Assembly: GCA_900544075.1 (NCBI GenBank)
Contig: UQTJ01000043.1
Coordinates: 1 to 24,211, forward strand
Direction: 5' to 3'
Source: an uncultured Bacteroides sp.
Lineage (GTDB): Bacteria; Bacteroidota; Bacteroidia; Bacteroidales; Bacteroidaceae
DNA: 24,211 nucleotides
Made by a program: the position numbers and the translations under genes. The first letter of the stretch is position 1; every line of letters starts with the position of its first letter. The notes under the pieces were generated by a model that was not told the DNA's origin, did no database searches, and was given only the letters and a program-made list of their open reading frames with translations. Below, in pieces: positions 1 through 5,692 of the stretch.

Positions 1-52
1 GAGCATTAGCCTTCCAAGCTGAGGGTCGCGGGTTTGAGCCCCGTCTTCCGCT
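1..52 (+). tRNA. tRNA-Gly(UCC), 5' end cut off by the window
   Basis: Only the 3' part is present: the end of the D arm, the anticodon arm TTAGC-CTTCCAA-GCTGA with anticodon TCC, the variable loop, the T arm containing GGTTTGAGCC, and the acceptor 3' strand CTTCCGC at 45-51. The discriminator is T52, as is usual for tRNA-Gly. No CCA is encoded. The 5' acceptor strand and most of the D arm lie left of the window. Confidence 0.95.
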
Positions 53-57
53 CTTCT

Positions 58-88
58 AAGAGTCCTCTTTGTAGGACTCTTTTTTTTA
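58..88 (+). terminator. Rho-independent terminator of tRNA-Gly
   Basis: A perfect 9-bp stem, AAGAGTCCT (58-66) with AGGACTCTT (73-81), has a 6-base loop and runs into a T tract ending at about 88. It starts six bases after the tRNA. Confidence 0.93.
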
Positions 89-122
89 TGCATAATTTTA
101 AAGTCCAAATATTGACATTTGA

Positions 123-177
123 TAAACTCTTAGTGAACGGTAAATGAACTCTTAGTGAACGATGAATGAACTGTCTT
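123..177. repeat. Five-unit 11-bp array, TGAAC orientation
   Basis: The word TRAAC begins at 123 (TAAAC), 134, 145, 156 and 167 (all TGAAC), so five units are spaced exactly 11 bp. The bases between the words alternate, giving a higher-order 22-bp repeat: units 1 and 3 share CTCTTAG after the word. One-helical-turn spacing places all the words on one face of the DNA. The array lies between the tRNA-Gly terminator and the terminator of the kdg operon. It therefore sits between convergent units, not upstream of a gene. No ORF is supported in 89-374. Function unknown. Confidence 0.85.
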
Positions 178-219
178 TTCCCGGATTTTTTTAGGTCTGT
201 AATAACTAATTATTAAGAT

Positions 220-274
220 GTTCGCTGCTTGTTCATTAAGTGTTTATATGGTGTTCACCACACGTTCGTTGAAA
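220..274. repeat. Five-unit 11-bp array, GTTCA orientation (inverted relative to the first)
   Basis: The reverse complement of the word in the first array recurs at 220 (GTTCG), 231 (GTTCA), 242 (GTTTA), 253 (GTTCA) and 264 (GTTCG), again exactly 11 bp apart. The two arrays face each other across 42 bases (178-219). That spacer contains an inverted repeat TAATAA (200-205) / TTATTA (210-215). A small near-palindrome TGGTG-TT-CACCA lies at 249-260 inside the second array. Five units on each side make a symmetrical nucleoprotein-type site plausible. Confidence 0.85.
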
Positions 275-288
275 ACTTTATTTTGTTA

Positions 289-337
289 TTAAACGGCTTT
301 AAAATAGCTTTTAAATGCCATTTAAATACTGTTTAAG
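289..337. repeat. Run of TTAAA words at about 11-bp spacing
   Basis: TTAAA or TTAAG occurs at 289, 299, 311, 322 and 333, a spacing of 10-12 bp that continues the helical phasing of the two neighbouring arrays. It is less exact than they are and could be AT-rich background with intrinsic curvature. Together the three runs fill most of the gene-free stretch 89-374; I see no ORF or RNA gene there. Confidence 0.5.
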
Positions 338-363
338 CATGTCGAAATATAATGTGTAACAAG

Positions 364-420
364 ACAAAAATAAAGAAGCACCGGCACACCTGTCAGATAA
401 GACAGGTACACCGATGCTTC
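364..420 (-). terminator. Rho-independent terminator of the kdgK-kdgA operon
   Basis: A long stem-loop has arms at 375-394 and 401-420, starting GAAGCA and ending TGCTTC, with CCTGTC/GACAGG around a 6-base loop and a few mismatches. On the minus strand it is followed by a T-rich tail (374-364). It lies 25 bases beyond the kdgA stop. Confidence 0.88.
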
Positions 421-445
421 AAAATACACCTTTTATAACCTTTTA

Positions 446-1117
446 TTACTTATTTCTTGCTTCTGCTATATAGCCGAGAGCTTCAGCACATTTATCAGTT
501 ACATAAGCCCAGTCTTCTGCTGCAACTTTGTCTTTTGGGAACAACTTAGAACCCATACCTACGCAGAATACACCAGCCTTAATCCATGCAGTAAGGTTTT
601 CCTTAGATGGTTCAACACCACCAGTTACCATAAGCTTAGACCATGGCATTGGAGCCATCATACCCTTAACGAAGTTAGGACCGTAAACATCACCTGGGAA
701 TACCTTGCACAAGTCGCAACCAAGTTCCTGAGCGAAACCAACTTCAGATACTGTACCACATCCTGGAGTATAAGCTACAAGACGACGGTTACATACCTTA
801 GCAATTTCAGGGTTAAACAATGGGCCTACTACGAAACAAGCACCAAGCTGAATGTAAAGAGCTGCAGTAGCAGGGTCAACGATAGAACCTACACCCATTG
901 CCATTTCAGGACATTCTTTAGCTGCATATTTTACAACTTCTGCGAAAACTTCGTGAGCAAAGTCACCACGGTTAGTAAATTCGAATGCACGAACACCACC
1001 GTCATAGCAAGCCTTTACAACTTTTTTTGCTACTTCTGCATCTTTGTGATAGAATACAGGAACCATACCGGTAGAACCAATCTTGTTCAATACCGCAACT
1101 TTATCGAATTTTGCCAT
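446..1117 (-). CDS. kdgA: 2-dehydro-3-deoxyphosphogluconate (KDPG) aldolase
   Basis: A 223-aa class I aldolase of the KDPG/KHG family (eda/kdgA). The family cleaves KDPG to pyruvate and glyceraldehyde 3-phosphate in the cytoplasm, the last step of hexuronate and ketodeoxygluconate breakdown. Visible signs: GVRAFEFTNR at 41-50 with the family's general acid/base Glu at E46; GVGSIVDP at 75-82; CKVFPG with Schiff-base Lys K138; and the phosphate-binding end VTGGVEPSKENL at 164-175. Length is normal for the family (about 205-225). It lies 32 bases downstream of kdgK on the same strand and before a strong terminator, so it is the last gene of a two-gene operon whose products act in sequence. The family assignment is firm; the exact substrate (KDPG or its galactonate epimer) cannot be read from the sequence. 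Confidence 0.93.
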   Translation of the reverse strand: MAKFDKVAVLNKIGSTGMVPVFYHKDAEVAKKVVKACYDGGVRAFEFTNRGDFAHEVFAEVVKYAAKECPEMAMGVGSIVDPATAALYIQLGACFVVGPLFNPEIAKVCNRRLVAYTPGCGTVSEVGFAQELGCDLCKVFPGDVYGPNFVKGMMAPMPWSKLMVTGGVEPSKENLTAWIKAGVFCVGMGSKLFPKDKVAAEDWAYVTDKCAEALGYIAEARNK

Positions 1118-1149
1118 TTTGAATATACTTTTTAAAGTTGATTTGAATA

Positions 1150-2172
1150 TTAACGCTGTACACGACCGCTTGCATCACCACCTGCAAGAGCTTCAACTTC
1201 TTCAGCTGAAACAAGGTTGAAGTCGCCGTTGATAGTATGCTTCAATGCAGAAGCTGCAACTGCGAATTCAAGAGCTGCACCCTGGTTAGGTTTAGTAAGC
1301 AATCCGTGGATAATACCACCAGAGAATGAGTCACCACCACCTACACGGTCGATGATAGGATCGATGTCGTAACGTTTTGAAGTATAGAATTCTTCACCGT
1401 TGTAAATCATAGCTTTCCAACCGTTGTGAGTTGCAGAGAATGATTCACGAAGAGTAGAGATTACATATTTGAATCCGAATTCCTTAGCCATTGCAGTGAA
1501 GATACCTTTGTAGCCTTCAGCATCTGTCTTACCGCCTTCTACGTCAGCGTCTGGTTTGAAACCAAGGCAAAGTTCAGCATCTTCTTCGTTACCGATACAT
1601 ACGTCAACATATTGCATCAAAGGACGCATGATAGACTGAGCTTTTTCTTTAGTCCAAAGTTTTTTACGGAAGTTAAGGTCTACAGAAACTGTTACACCGT
1701 GACGTTTAGCAGCCTCGCAAGCAAGTTTTGTAAGTTCTGCAGCCTTGTCAGAGATAGCAGGAGTGATACCTGACCAGTGGAACCAGTCAGCACCTTCCAT
1801 GATAGCATCAAAATCGAAATCACATGGATCAGCTTCAGCTATTGCTGAGTGAGCACGGTCATATATAACTTTACTTGGACGCATAGAAGCACCAGTCTCA
1901 AGATAGTAGATACCTACACGGTCGCCACCACGAGCGATGTAATCAGTCTTAACACCATATTTGCGAAGAGCGTTTACAGCAGACTGTCCGATTTCATGCT
2001 TAGGAAGCTTAGTTACGAAATAAGCATCGTGTCCGTAGTTGGCACAGCTTACAGCTACGTTAGCCTCACCACCACCATAAACTACATCAAAAGAATCAGA
2101 CTGAACGAAACGAGTATTACCCGGAGTGGATAATCTCAACATAATTTCTCCAAGTGTAACAATTTTTGCCAT
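1150..2172 (-). CDS. kdgK: 2-keto-3-deoxygluconate kinase, PfkB/ribokinase family
   Basis: A 340-aa PfkB-family sugar kinase. KDG kinase phosphorylates 2-keto-3-deoxygluconate with ATP to KDPG, the substrate of the aldolase encoded next. Visible: the N-terminal start MAKIVTLGEIMLRLSTPG, the first signature region YGGGEANVAVSCANYG at 32-47, and the C-terminal PfkB signature DRVGGGDSFSGG at 275-286 with the anion hole and catalytic Asp D281. Length fits the family. Choosing KDG kinase over fructokinase or another PfkB sugar kinase rests on the adjacent kdgA and on the overall sequence type. Transcription should start near 2267 from the promoter that overlaps a LacI-type palindrome, so repression by the divergent regulator is likely. 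Confidence 0.9.
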   Translation of the reverse strand: MAKIVTLGEIMLRLSTPGNTRFVQSDSFDVVYGGGEANVAVSCANYGHDAYFVTKLPKHEIGQSAVNALRKYGVKTDYIARGGDRVGIYYLETGASMRPSKVIYDRAHSAIAEADPCDFDFDAIMEGADWFHWSGITPAISDKAAELTKLACEAAKRHGVTVSVDLNFRKKLWTKEKAQSIMRPLMQYVDVCIGNEEDAELCLGFKPDADVEGGKTDAEGYKGIFTAMAKEFGFKYVISTLRESFSATHNGWKAMIYNGEEFYTSKRYDIDPIIDRVGGGDSFSGGIIHGLLTKPNQGAALEFAVAASALKHTINGDFNLVSAEEVEALAGGDASGRVQR

Positions 2173-2262
2173 AATAAATATTTTTATTGAAATAGGTTTA
2201 TTAATTTCCTTTTATTACCAACAATCTTTTATACACGGTTGATATTGATTAAGAAATCATCC

Positions 2263-2274
2263 GTGTGCGCACAC
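2263..2274. promoter_or_regulatory. Candidate LacI-family operator
   Basis: GTGTGCGCACAC is a perfect 12-bp palindrome with a central CpG, the usual shape of LacI-family operators. It directly abuts and overlaps the last base of the kdgK -7 box (2274-2281), at the expected transcription start, so a bound repressor would block kdgK-kdgA. A wider pair ACACGG (2233-2238) / CCGTGT (2261-2266) may be a second contact. That the neighbouring LacI protein binds here is inference. Confidence 0.7.
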
Positions 2275-2304
2275 AAAGGTACAACATATTTTCATAATAC
2301 CAAA
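2274..2304 (-). promoter_or_regulatory. Promoter of kdgK-kdgA
   Basis: On the minus strand TACCTTTG (2281-2274) matches the Bacteroidetes -7 consensus TAnnTTTG. A TTTG -33 element (2304-2301) lies 19 bases upstream, the usual spacing. It shares about 30 bases with the divergent regulator promoter. Confidence 0.75.
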
Positions 2305-2312
2305 AAAAGTTG

Positions 2313-2320
2313 TAGTTTTG
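2313..2320 (+). promoter_or_regulatory. -7 box of the LacI-family regulator gene
   Basis: TAGTTTTG matches TAnnTTTG. The -33 region is weak (TTTTC around 2289-2293). The leader to the ATG at 2382 is about 55 bases. Its closeness to the kdgK promoter suggests joint control, including autoregulation. Confidence 0.55.
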
Positions 2321-2381
2321 TATCGAAAATTTTTTATTTCTGTTATAATCATTCCGCAGTATATATATAATAAGGTGTAAT

Positions 2382-3470
2382 ATGAGAGAAAACAAGTCTG
2401 AAAGAATTCGTATTAAAGACATTGCATTGAAGGCAGGAGTGTCAGTGGGTACAGTGGATAGGGTAATTCATGGCAGGTCGGGAGTGTCTGAATCAAGCAA
2501 GAAAAAAGTTGAGGAAATATTGAAGCAGATGAATTATCAGCCAAACATGTATGCCAGTGCACTTGCTTCGAACAAGAAATATAATTTTGCATGTCTTCTC
2601 CCATTGCACACTCAGGAAGACTATTGGATGGATATAGAGGCCGGTATGAAACATGCTGTAGGTATGTATAAGGACTTCAATATCAGACTTAATATTTCGT
2701 ATTATGACCAATATGAATCAGGCTCTTTTGCGGAAAAAGGTAAAAAATTGATTGATACAATGCCTGATGGAGTGATTATGGCTCCGGGTTCTGAGGATGA
2801 AACAAGGTCGACGGTGATGCAATTAAAAGAGAAGAATATTCCTTTTATCTTTATCGATTCAAATATCAAGTCACTTAATCCGTTGAGTTTCTATGGTCAG
2901 AGTTCACACAGCAGCGGATATTTTGCGGCAAGAATCCTGAGTCTTATGGCTGAACATAACGAGCCTGTAGTTATCTTCCGTTTGATTTACGATGGAAGGT
3001 TAGGTTCTAACCAGCAGAGAAACCGTGAGGAGGGTTTCCGTGAATACATACAAAACGACTGTCCGGGCATAAAGCTTTATGAACTGAATTTTTATGTGAA
3101 GAATCCGGAAAATAACGATAAGATTATGGAGGATTTCTTTTTGGCTCATCCGGAGGTTAATTGTGGAATAACATTCAACTCGAAGGCGTATATTATAGGT
3201 GAATATATGCAAAAGACAAACCGTAAAGGCTTTAAGATGATGGGATATGACCTTTTGAGACGTAATGTGAAATGTCTGAAGGCGGGAACAATTGATTTCA
3301 TTATAGCACAGCAGCCTACAGAGCAGGGACAGAGTTGTATAGAATGTTTGTTTGAGTACCTCATTCTTAAAAAAGAAGTCAAGGCTTATAACTATATGCC
3401 GATAACTCTTATTTCGAAAGAGAATATAGATTTCTACCTTGATGCTCATGTAAGGACTAATAATATTTAA
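2382..3470 (+). CDS. LacI-family transcriptional regulator of the ketodeoxygluconate module
   Basis: A 362-aa regulator. The N-terminal LacI helix-turn-helix is clear: RIRIKDIALKAGVSVGTVDR at 8-27 followed by VIHGRSGVSESSKKKV, then the hinge region NYQPNMYASALAS at 51-63. The rest is a type 1 periplasmic-binding-protein-like sensor domain starting at FACLLPLHTQEDYWMDIEAG; the insertion at the start of this domain resembles LacI members with ABC-type sugar-binding domains. Length is slightly above the usual 330-345. It is divergent from kdgK-kdgA with a palindrome between them, and its stop lies seven bases before the antiporter start, so the two plus-strand genes are probably cotranscribed. 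Likely ligands are KDG, KDPG or a hexuronate; this is inference from context. Confidence 0.88.
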   Translation: MRENKSERIRIKDIALKAGVSVGTVDRVIHGRSGVSESSKKKVEEILKQMNYQPNMYASALASNKKYNFACLLPLHTQEDYWMDIEAGMKHAVGMYKDFNIRLNISYYDQYESGSFAEKGKKLIDTMPDGVIMAPGSEDETRSTVMQLKEKNIPFIFIDSNIKSLNPLSFYGQSSHSSGYFAARILSLMAEHNEPVVIFRLIYDGRLGSNQQRNREEGFREYIQNDCPGIKLYELNFYVKNPENNDKIMEDFFLAHPEVNCGITFNSKAYIIGEYMQKTNRKGFKMMGYDLLRRNVKCLKAGTIDFIIAQQPTEQGQSCIECLFEYLILKKEVKAYNYMPITLISKENIDFYLDAHVRTNNI

Positions 3471-3477
3471 ATAGATA

Positions 3478-4779
3478 ATGAATCTGAATAAACTTACGCC
3501 TATTGTGAACAAGCCGAGTGGTATGGCGCTGATGCCTTTGCTCGTATTTCTGTGCTTGTACCTGGTTACTTCTATAATAGTAAACGATTTCTATAAGGTG
3601 CCTATAACAGTGGCATTCCTTGTGGCATCTGTTTATGCTGTGGCTACTACAAAAGGGCTTAGCCTGAATGACAGGATAATACAGTATTCGAGCGGTGCTG
3701 CCAACAAGAATATCATGATGATGATATGGATATTTGTTCTTGCGGGAGCTTTTGCACAATCGGCTAAAGCCATGGGGGCGATAGATGCTACGGTAAATCT
3801 TACATTGCATTTGCTTCCGGACAGTCTGTTGCTGGCAGGTGTGTTTCTTGCTTCTTGCTTTATTTCCCTGTCTATAGGTACTTCCGTAGGGACGATAGTT
3901 GCTCTTGTGCCGGTGGCTGTCGGTATAGCCTCCAAAACTGATGTAGGCATACCTTTTATGACGGCATTGGTCATAGGAGGTGCTTTTTTCGGTGATAATC
4001 TCTCATTTATTTCCGATACTACAATTGCTGCAACAAGAACCCAGGGATGTCAGATGAGGGATAAGTTCAAGATGAATATGCTTATTGCTCTTCCTGCTGC
4101 AATAGTTGTGTTTGTTTATTACATCTTTTATGGAAGTAATGTCGAGATACTCGCACCTGAATCAAACATAGAATGGGGTAAGGTAATACCGTATATTATA
4201 GTGCTCGTAACAGCCGTGGCAGGTGTCAATGTTATGCTTGTTCTTCTGCTCGGACTTATTTCTACAGGAGTGATAGGTATGGCATATGGGGCATTCGATT
4301 TCTTTGGATGGTTTGGTGCGATGGGAGAGGGTATAACCGGAATGGGTGAACTTATCATAATTACTCTCATGGCAGGAGGTATGTTGGAGTTAATTCGCTT
4401 TAATGGAGGAGTTGACTATATACTTCATAAACTGACCAAGAAAGTTAGCGGAAAGCGTGGAGCGGAGTTCAGTATAGCGGCATTGGTGAGTCTGGCAAAT
4501 GTATGTACCGCCAATAACACTATTGCTATAATAACGGTAGGATCTTTGGCATCCGAAATAGCAGATGAATACAGAATAGACAAAAGAAGAAGTGCAAGTA
4601 TACTTGATATTTTCTCCTGTGTGGTACAGGGAATTATACCTTATGGTGCACAAATGTTGATTGCAGCAGAGTTGGCTCGTGTTTCTCCTCTTAATATAAT
4701 CGGATACTTGTATTATCCTATGGTGTTATGCATATTTGCCATATTGAGTATTATATTTAGGATTCCTAAGTCTGTGTAA
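3478..4779 (+). CDS. NhaC-family Na+/H+ antiporter-like membrane transporter
   Basis: A 433-aa polytopic inner-membrane protein with about ten to twelve hydrophobic segments. The conserved GGAFFGDNLSFISDTTIAAT block at 167-186 is typical of the NhaC branch of the ion transporter superfamily, whose characterised members exchange Na+ for H+ or act as malate/lactate antiporters. The C-terminal half repeats the pattern (ANVCTANNTIAIITVG, then GIIPYGAQ). Length is in the family range (430-490). It follows the LacI-family gene by only seven bases, so it probably belongs to the same regulon. That suggests a role tied to uronate or ketodeoxygluconate use, either sodium balance for a Na+-coupled importer or import of an acid itself. 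The actual substrate cannot be told from sequence. Confidence 0.85.
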   Translation: MNLNKLTPIVNKPSGMALMPLLVFLCLYLVTSIIVNDFYKVPITVAFLVASVYAVATTKGLSLNDRIIQYSSGAANKNIMMMIWIFVLAGAFAQSAKAMGAIDATVNLTLHLLPDSLLLAGVFLASCFISLSIGTSVGTIVALVPVAVGIASKTDVGIPFMTALVIGGAFFGDNLSFISDTTIAATRTQGCQMRDKFKMNMLIALPAAIVVFVYYIFYGSNVEILAPESNIEWGKVIPYIIVLVTAVAGVNVMLVLLLGLISTGVIGMAYGAFDFFGWFGAMGEGITGMGELIIITLMAGGMLELIRFNGGVDYILHKLTKKVSGKRGAEFSIAALVSLANVCTANNTIAIITVGSLASEIADEYRIDKRRSASILDIFSCVVQGIIPYGAQMLIAAELARVSPLNIIGYLYYPMVLCIFAILSIIFRIPKSV

Positions 4780-4849
4780 CGAAAAACGGGTGAAATCACA
4801 TTATTTTGTGTATTATCTGGAATAAACTGAAAAAAGAAATATGAAATAC

Positions 4850-4880
4850 TTGTATAATTAAAAAATAACATCTACCTTTG
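4850..4880 (+). promoter_or_regulatory. Promoter of the tRNA-Arg pair
   Basis: TTG (4850-4852) and TACCTTTG (4873-4880) are separated by 20 bases, matching the Bacteroidetes consensus. The first tRNA starts 16 bases after the -7 box. Confidence 0.8.
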
Positions 4881-4896
4881 CACCGCAATTAAGGAT

Positions 4897-4970
<74 letters not shown>

Positions 4971-4997
4971 CTTAATTCAAGAATATAATTTAAGGAT

Positions 4998-5071
<74 letters not shown>

Positions 5072-5074
5072 CAG

Positions 5075-5120
5075 AAAAGAGGAAATCAAGAGATTAATCA
5101 TTTTGGTTTCCTCTTTTTTG
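5075..5120 (+). terminator. Rho-independent terminator of the tRNA-Arg operon
   Basis: AAAAGAGGAAA (5075-5085) pairs perfectly with TTTCCTCTTTT (5107-5117) and runs into further T residues. It begins three bases after the second tRNA. Confidence 0.9.
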
Positions 5121-5171
5121 TTTTCATATTCAAAATGATTTTGGTTTATGGATCCTTTATTTTTAGGGCGT

Positions 5172-5216
5172 AAAAAAAAGGTGTAAATCACGCAAATGTC
5201 TGATTTACACCTTTTT
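5172..5216 (-). terminator. Rho-independent terminator of tRNA-Ser
   Basis: A perfect 16-bp stem (5175-5190 with 5201-5216, core GGTGTAAATCA) has a 10-base loop. Read on the minus strand it ends in a T tract extending to 5172. It begins four bases beyond the tRNA-Ser 3' end. Confidence 0.93.
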
Positions 5217-5219
5217 CAG

Positions 5220-5304
5220 CGGAGAGAGAGGGATTCGAACCCCCGGTACCTCGCAGTACAACGGTTTTCAAGACCGCCGCAATCGACCACTCTGCCACCT
5301 CTCC
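5220..5304 (-). tRNA. tRNA-Ser(UGA)
   Basis: An 85-base tRNA with the long variable arm of class II tRNAs. On the minus strand the acceptor GGAGAGG pairs with TCTCTCC, positions 8-9 are TG, the D arm begins GCAG, the anticodon loop is CTTGAAA with anticodon TGA, and the discriminator is G, the serine identity base. No CCA is encoded. Confidence 0.96.
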
Positions 5305-5343
5305 AGAACTCCTTCCGAAGTGCTTTATTTCTCAAAAGCGATG

Positions 5344-5374
5344 CAAAAGTATCGCTTTTTTTTGAATGTGCAAA
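5344..5374 (-). promoter_or_regulatory. Promoter of tRNA-Ser
   Basis: On the minus strand TTTG (5374-5371) and TACTTTTG (5351-5344) are separated by 19 bases, a full match to the Bacteroidetes promoter layout. Confidence 0.8.
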
Positions 5375-5459
5375 CTTTTATAAGAAAAAAATAATGTATA
5401 GGCCATAAAAAATATAATTCAAGGCCGTAAAATGTAATTTGAACGCTCAAAATCTATAT

Positions 5460-5540
5460 ATACAATCTATTTTTATAAAAACAAAGATTGTATTTATATA
5501 AACATAATCTGTATATACATAAATACAACTTGTATTTATA
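5460..5540. repeat. AT-rich inverted and direct repeats upstream of dsbD
   Basis: The gene-free stretch 5305-5692 is very AT-rich. Within it, ATACAATCT (5460-5468) pairs with AGATTGTAT (5485-5493). ATAAATACAA (5519-5528) pairs with TTGTATTTAT (5530-5539) around one base, a nearly perfect 21-base palindrome. TTGTATTTATA occurs twice as a direct repeat (5488-5498 and 5530-5540, 42 bp apart). The elements lie about 110-190 bases upstream of the dsbD promoter and could be operator sites or cruciform/terminator-like structures. No ORF is supported here. Confidence 0.6.
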
Positions 5541-5646
5541 GAATATGTATAGATGTTTTATATAATTCGAACTGTTTATGATGCTTTTTTTAATATTCAA
5601 TGAACTTTTAATATTCTACCCTTAAAGTTGAATTATATAAAATGCG

Positions 5647-5654
5647 TATCTTTG
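5647..5654 (+). promoter_or_regulatory. -7 box of the dsbD promoter
   Basis: TATCTTTG matches TAnnTTTG. A TTG at 5628-5630 lies 16 bases upstream, slightly shorter than usual. The ATG follows at 5693, leaving a leader of roughly 30 bases. Confidence 0.6.
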
Positions 5655-5692
5655 TCGAAAAATATAAACTCATTATTATTTTATTGTAACAA

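Noticed and set aside
953..1135. Plus-strand ORF of 60 codons opposite kdgA
   Set aside because: Lies entirely antisense to a well-supported aldolase gene, no promoter or family features; a shadow frame.
3000..3512. Minus-strand ORF of 170 codons
   Set aside because: Runs antisense across the LacI-family gene and the start of the antiporter; composition is that of a shadow frame.
5196..5408. Plus-strand ORF of 70 codons
   Set aside because: Covers the tRNA-Ser gene and its terminator; translation includes the antisense of the tRNA, so it is not a real gene.
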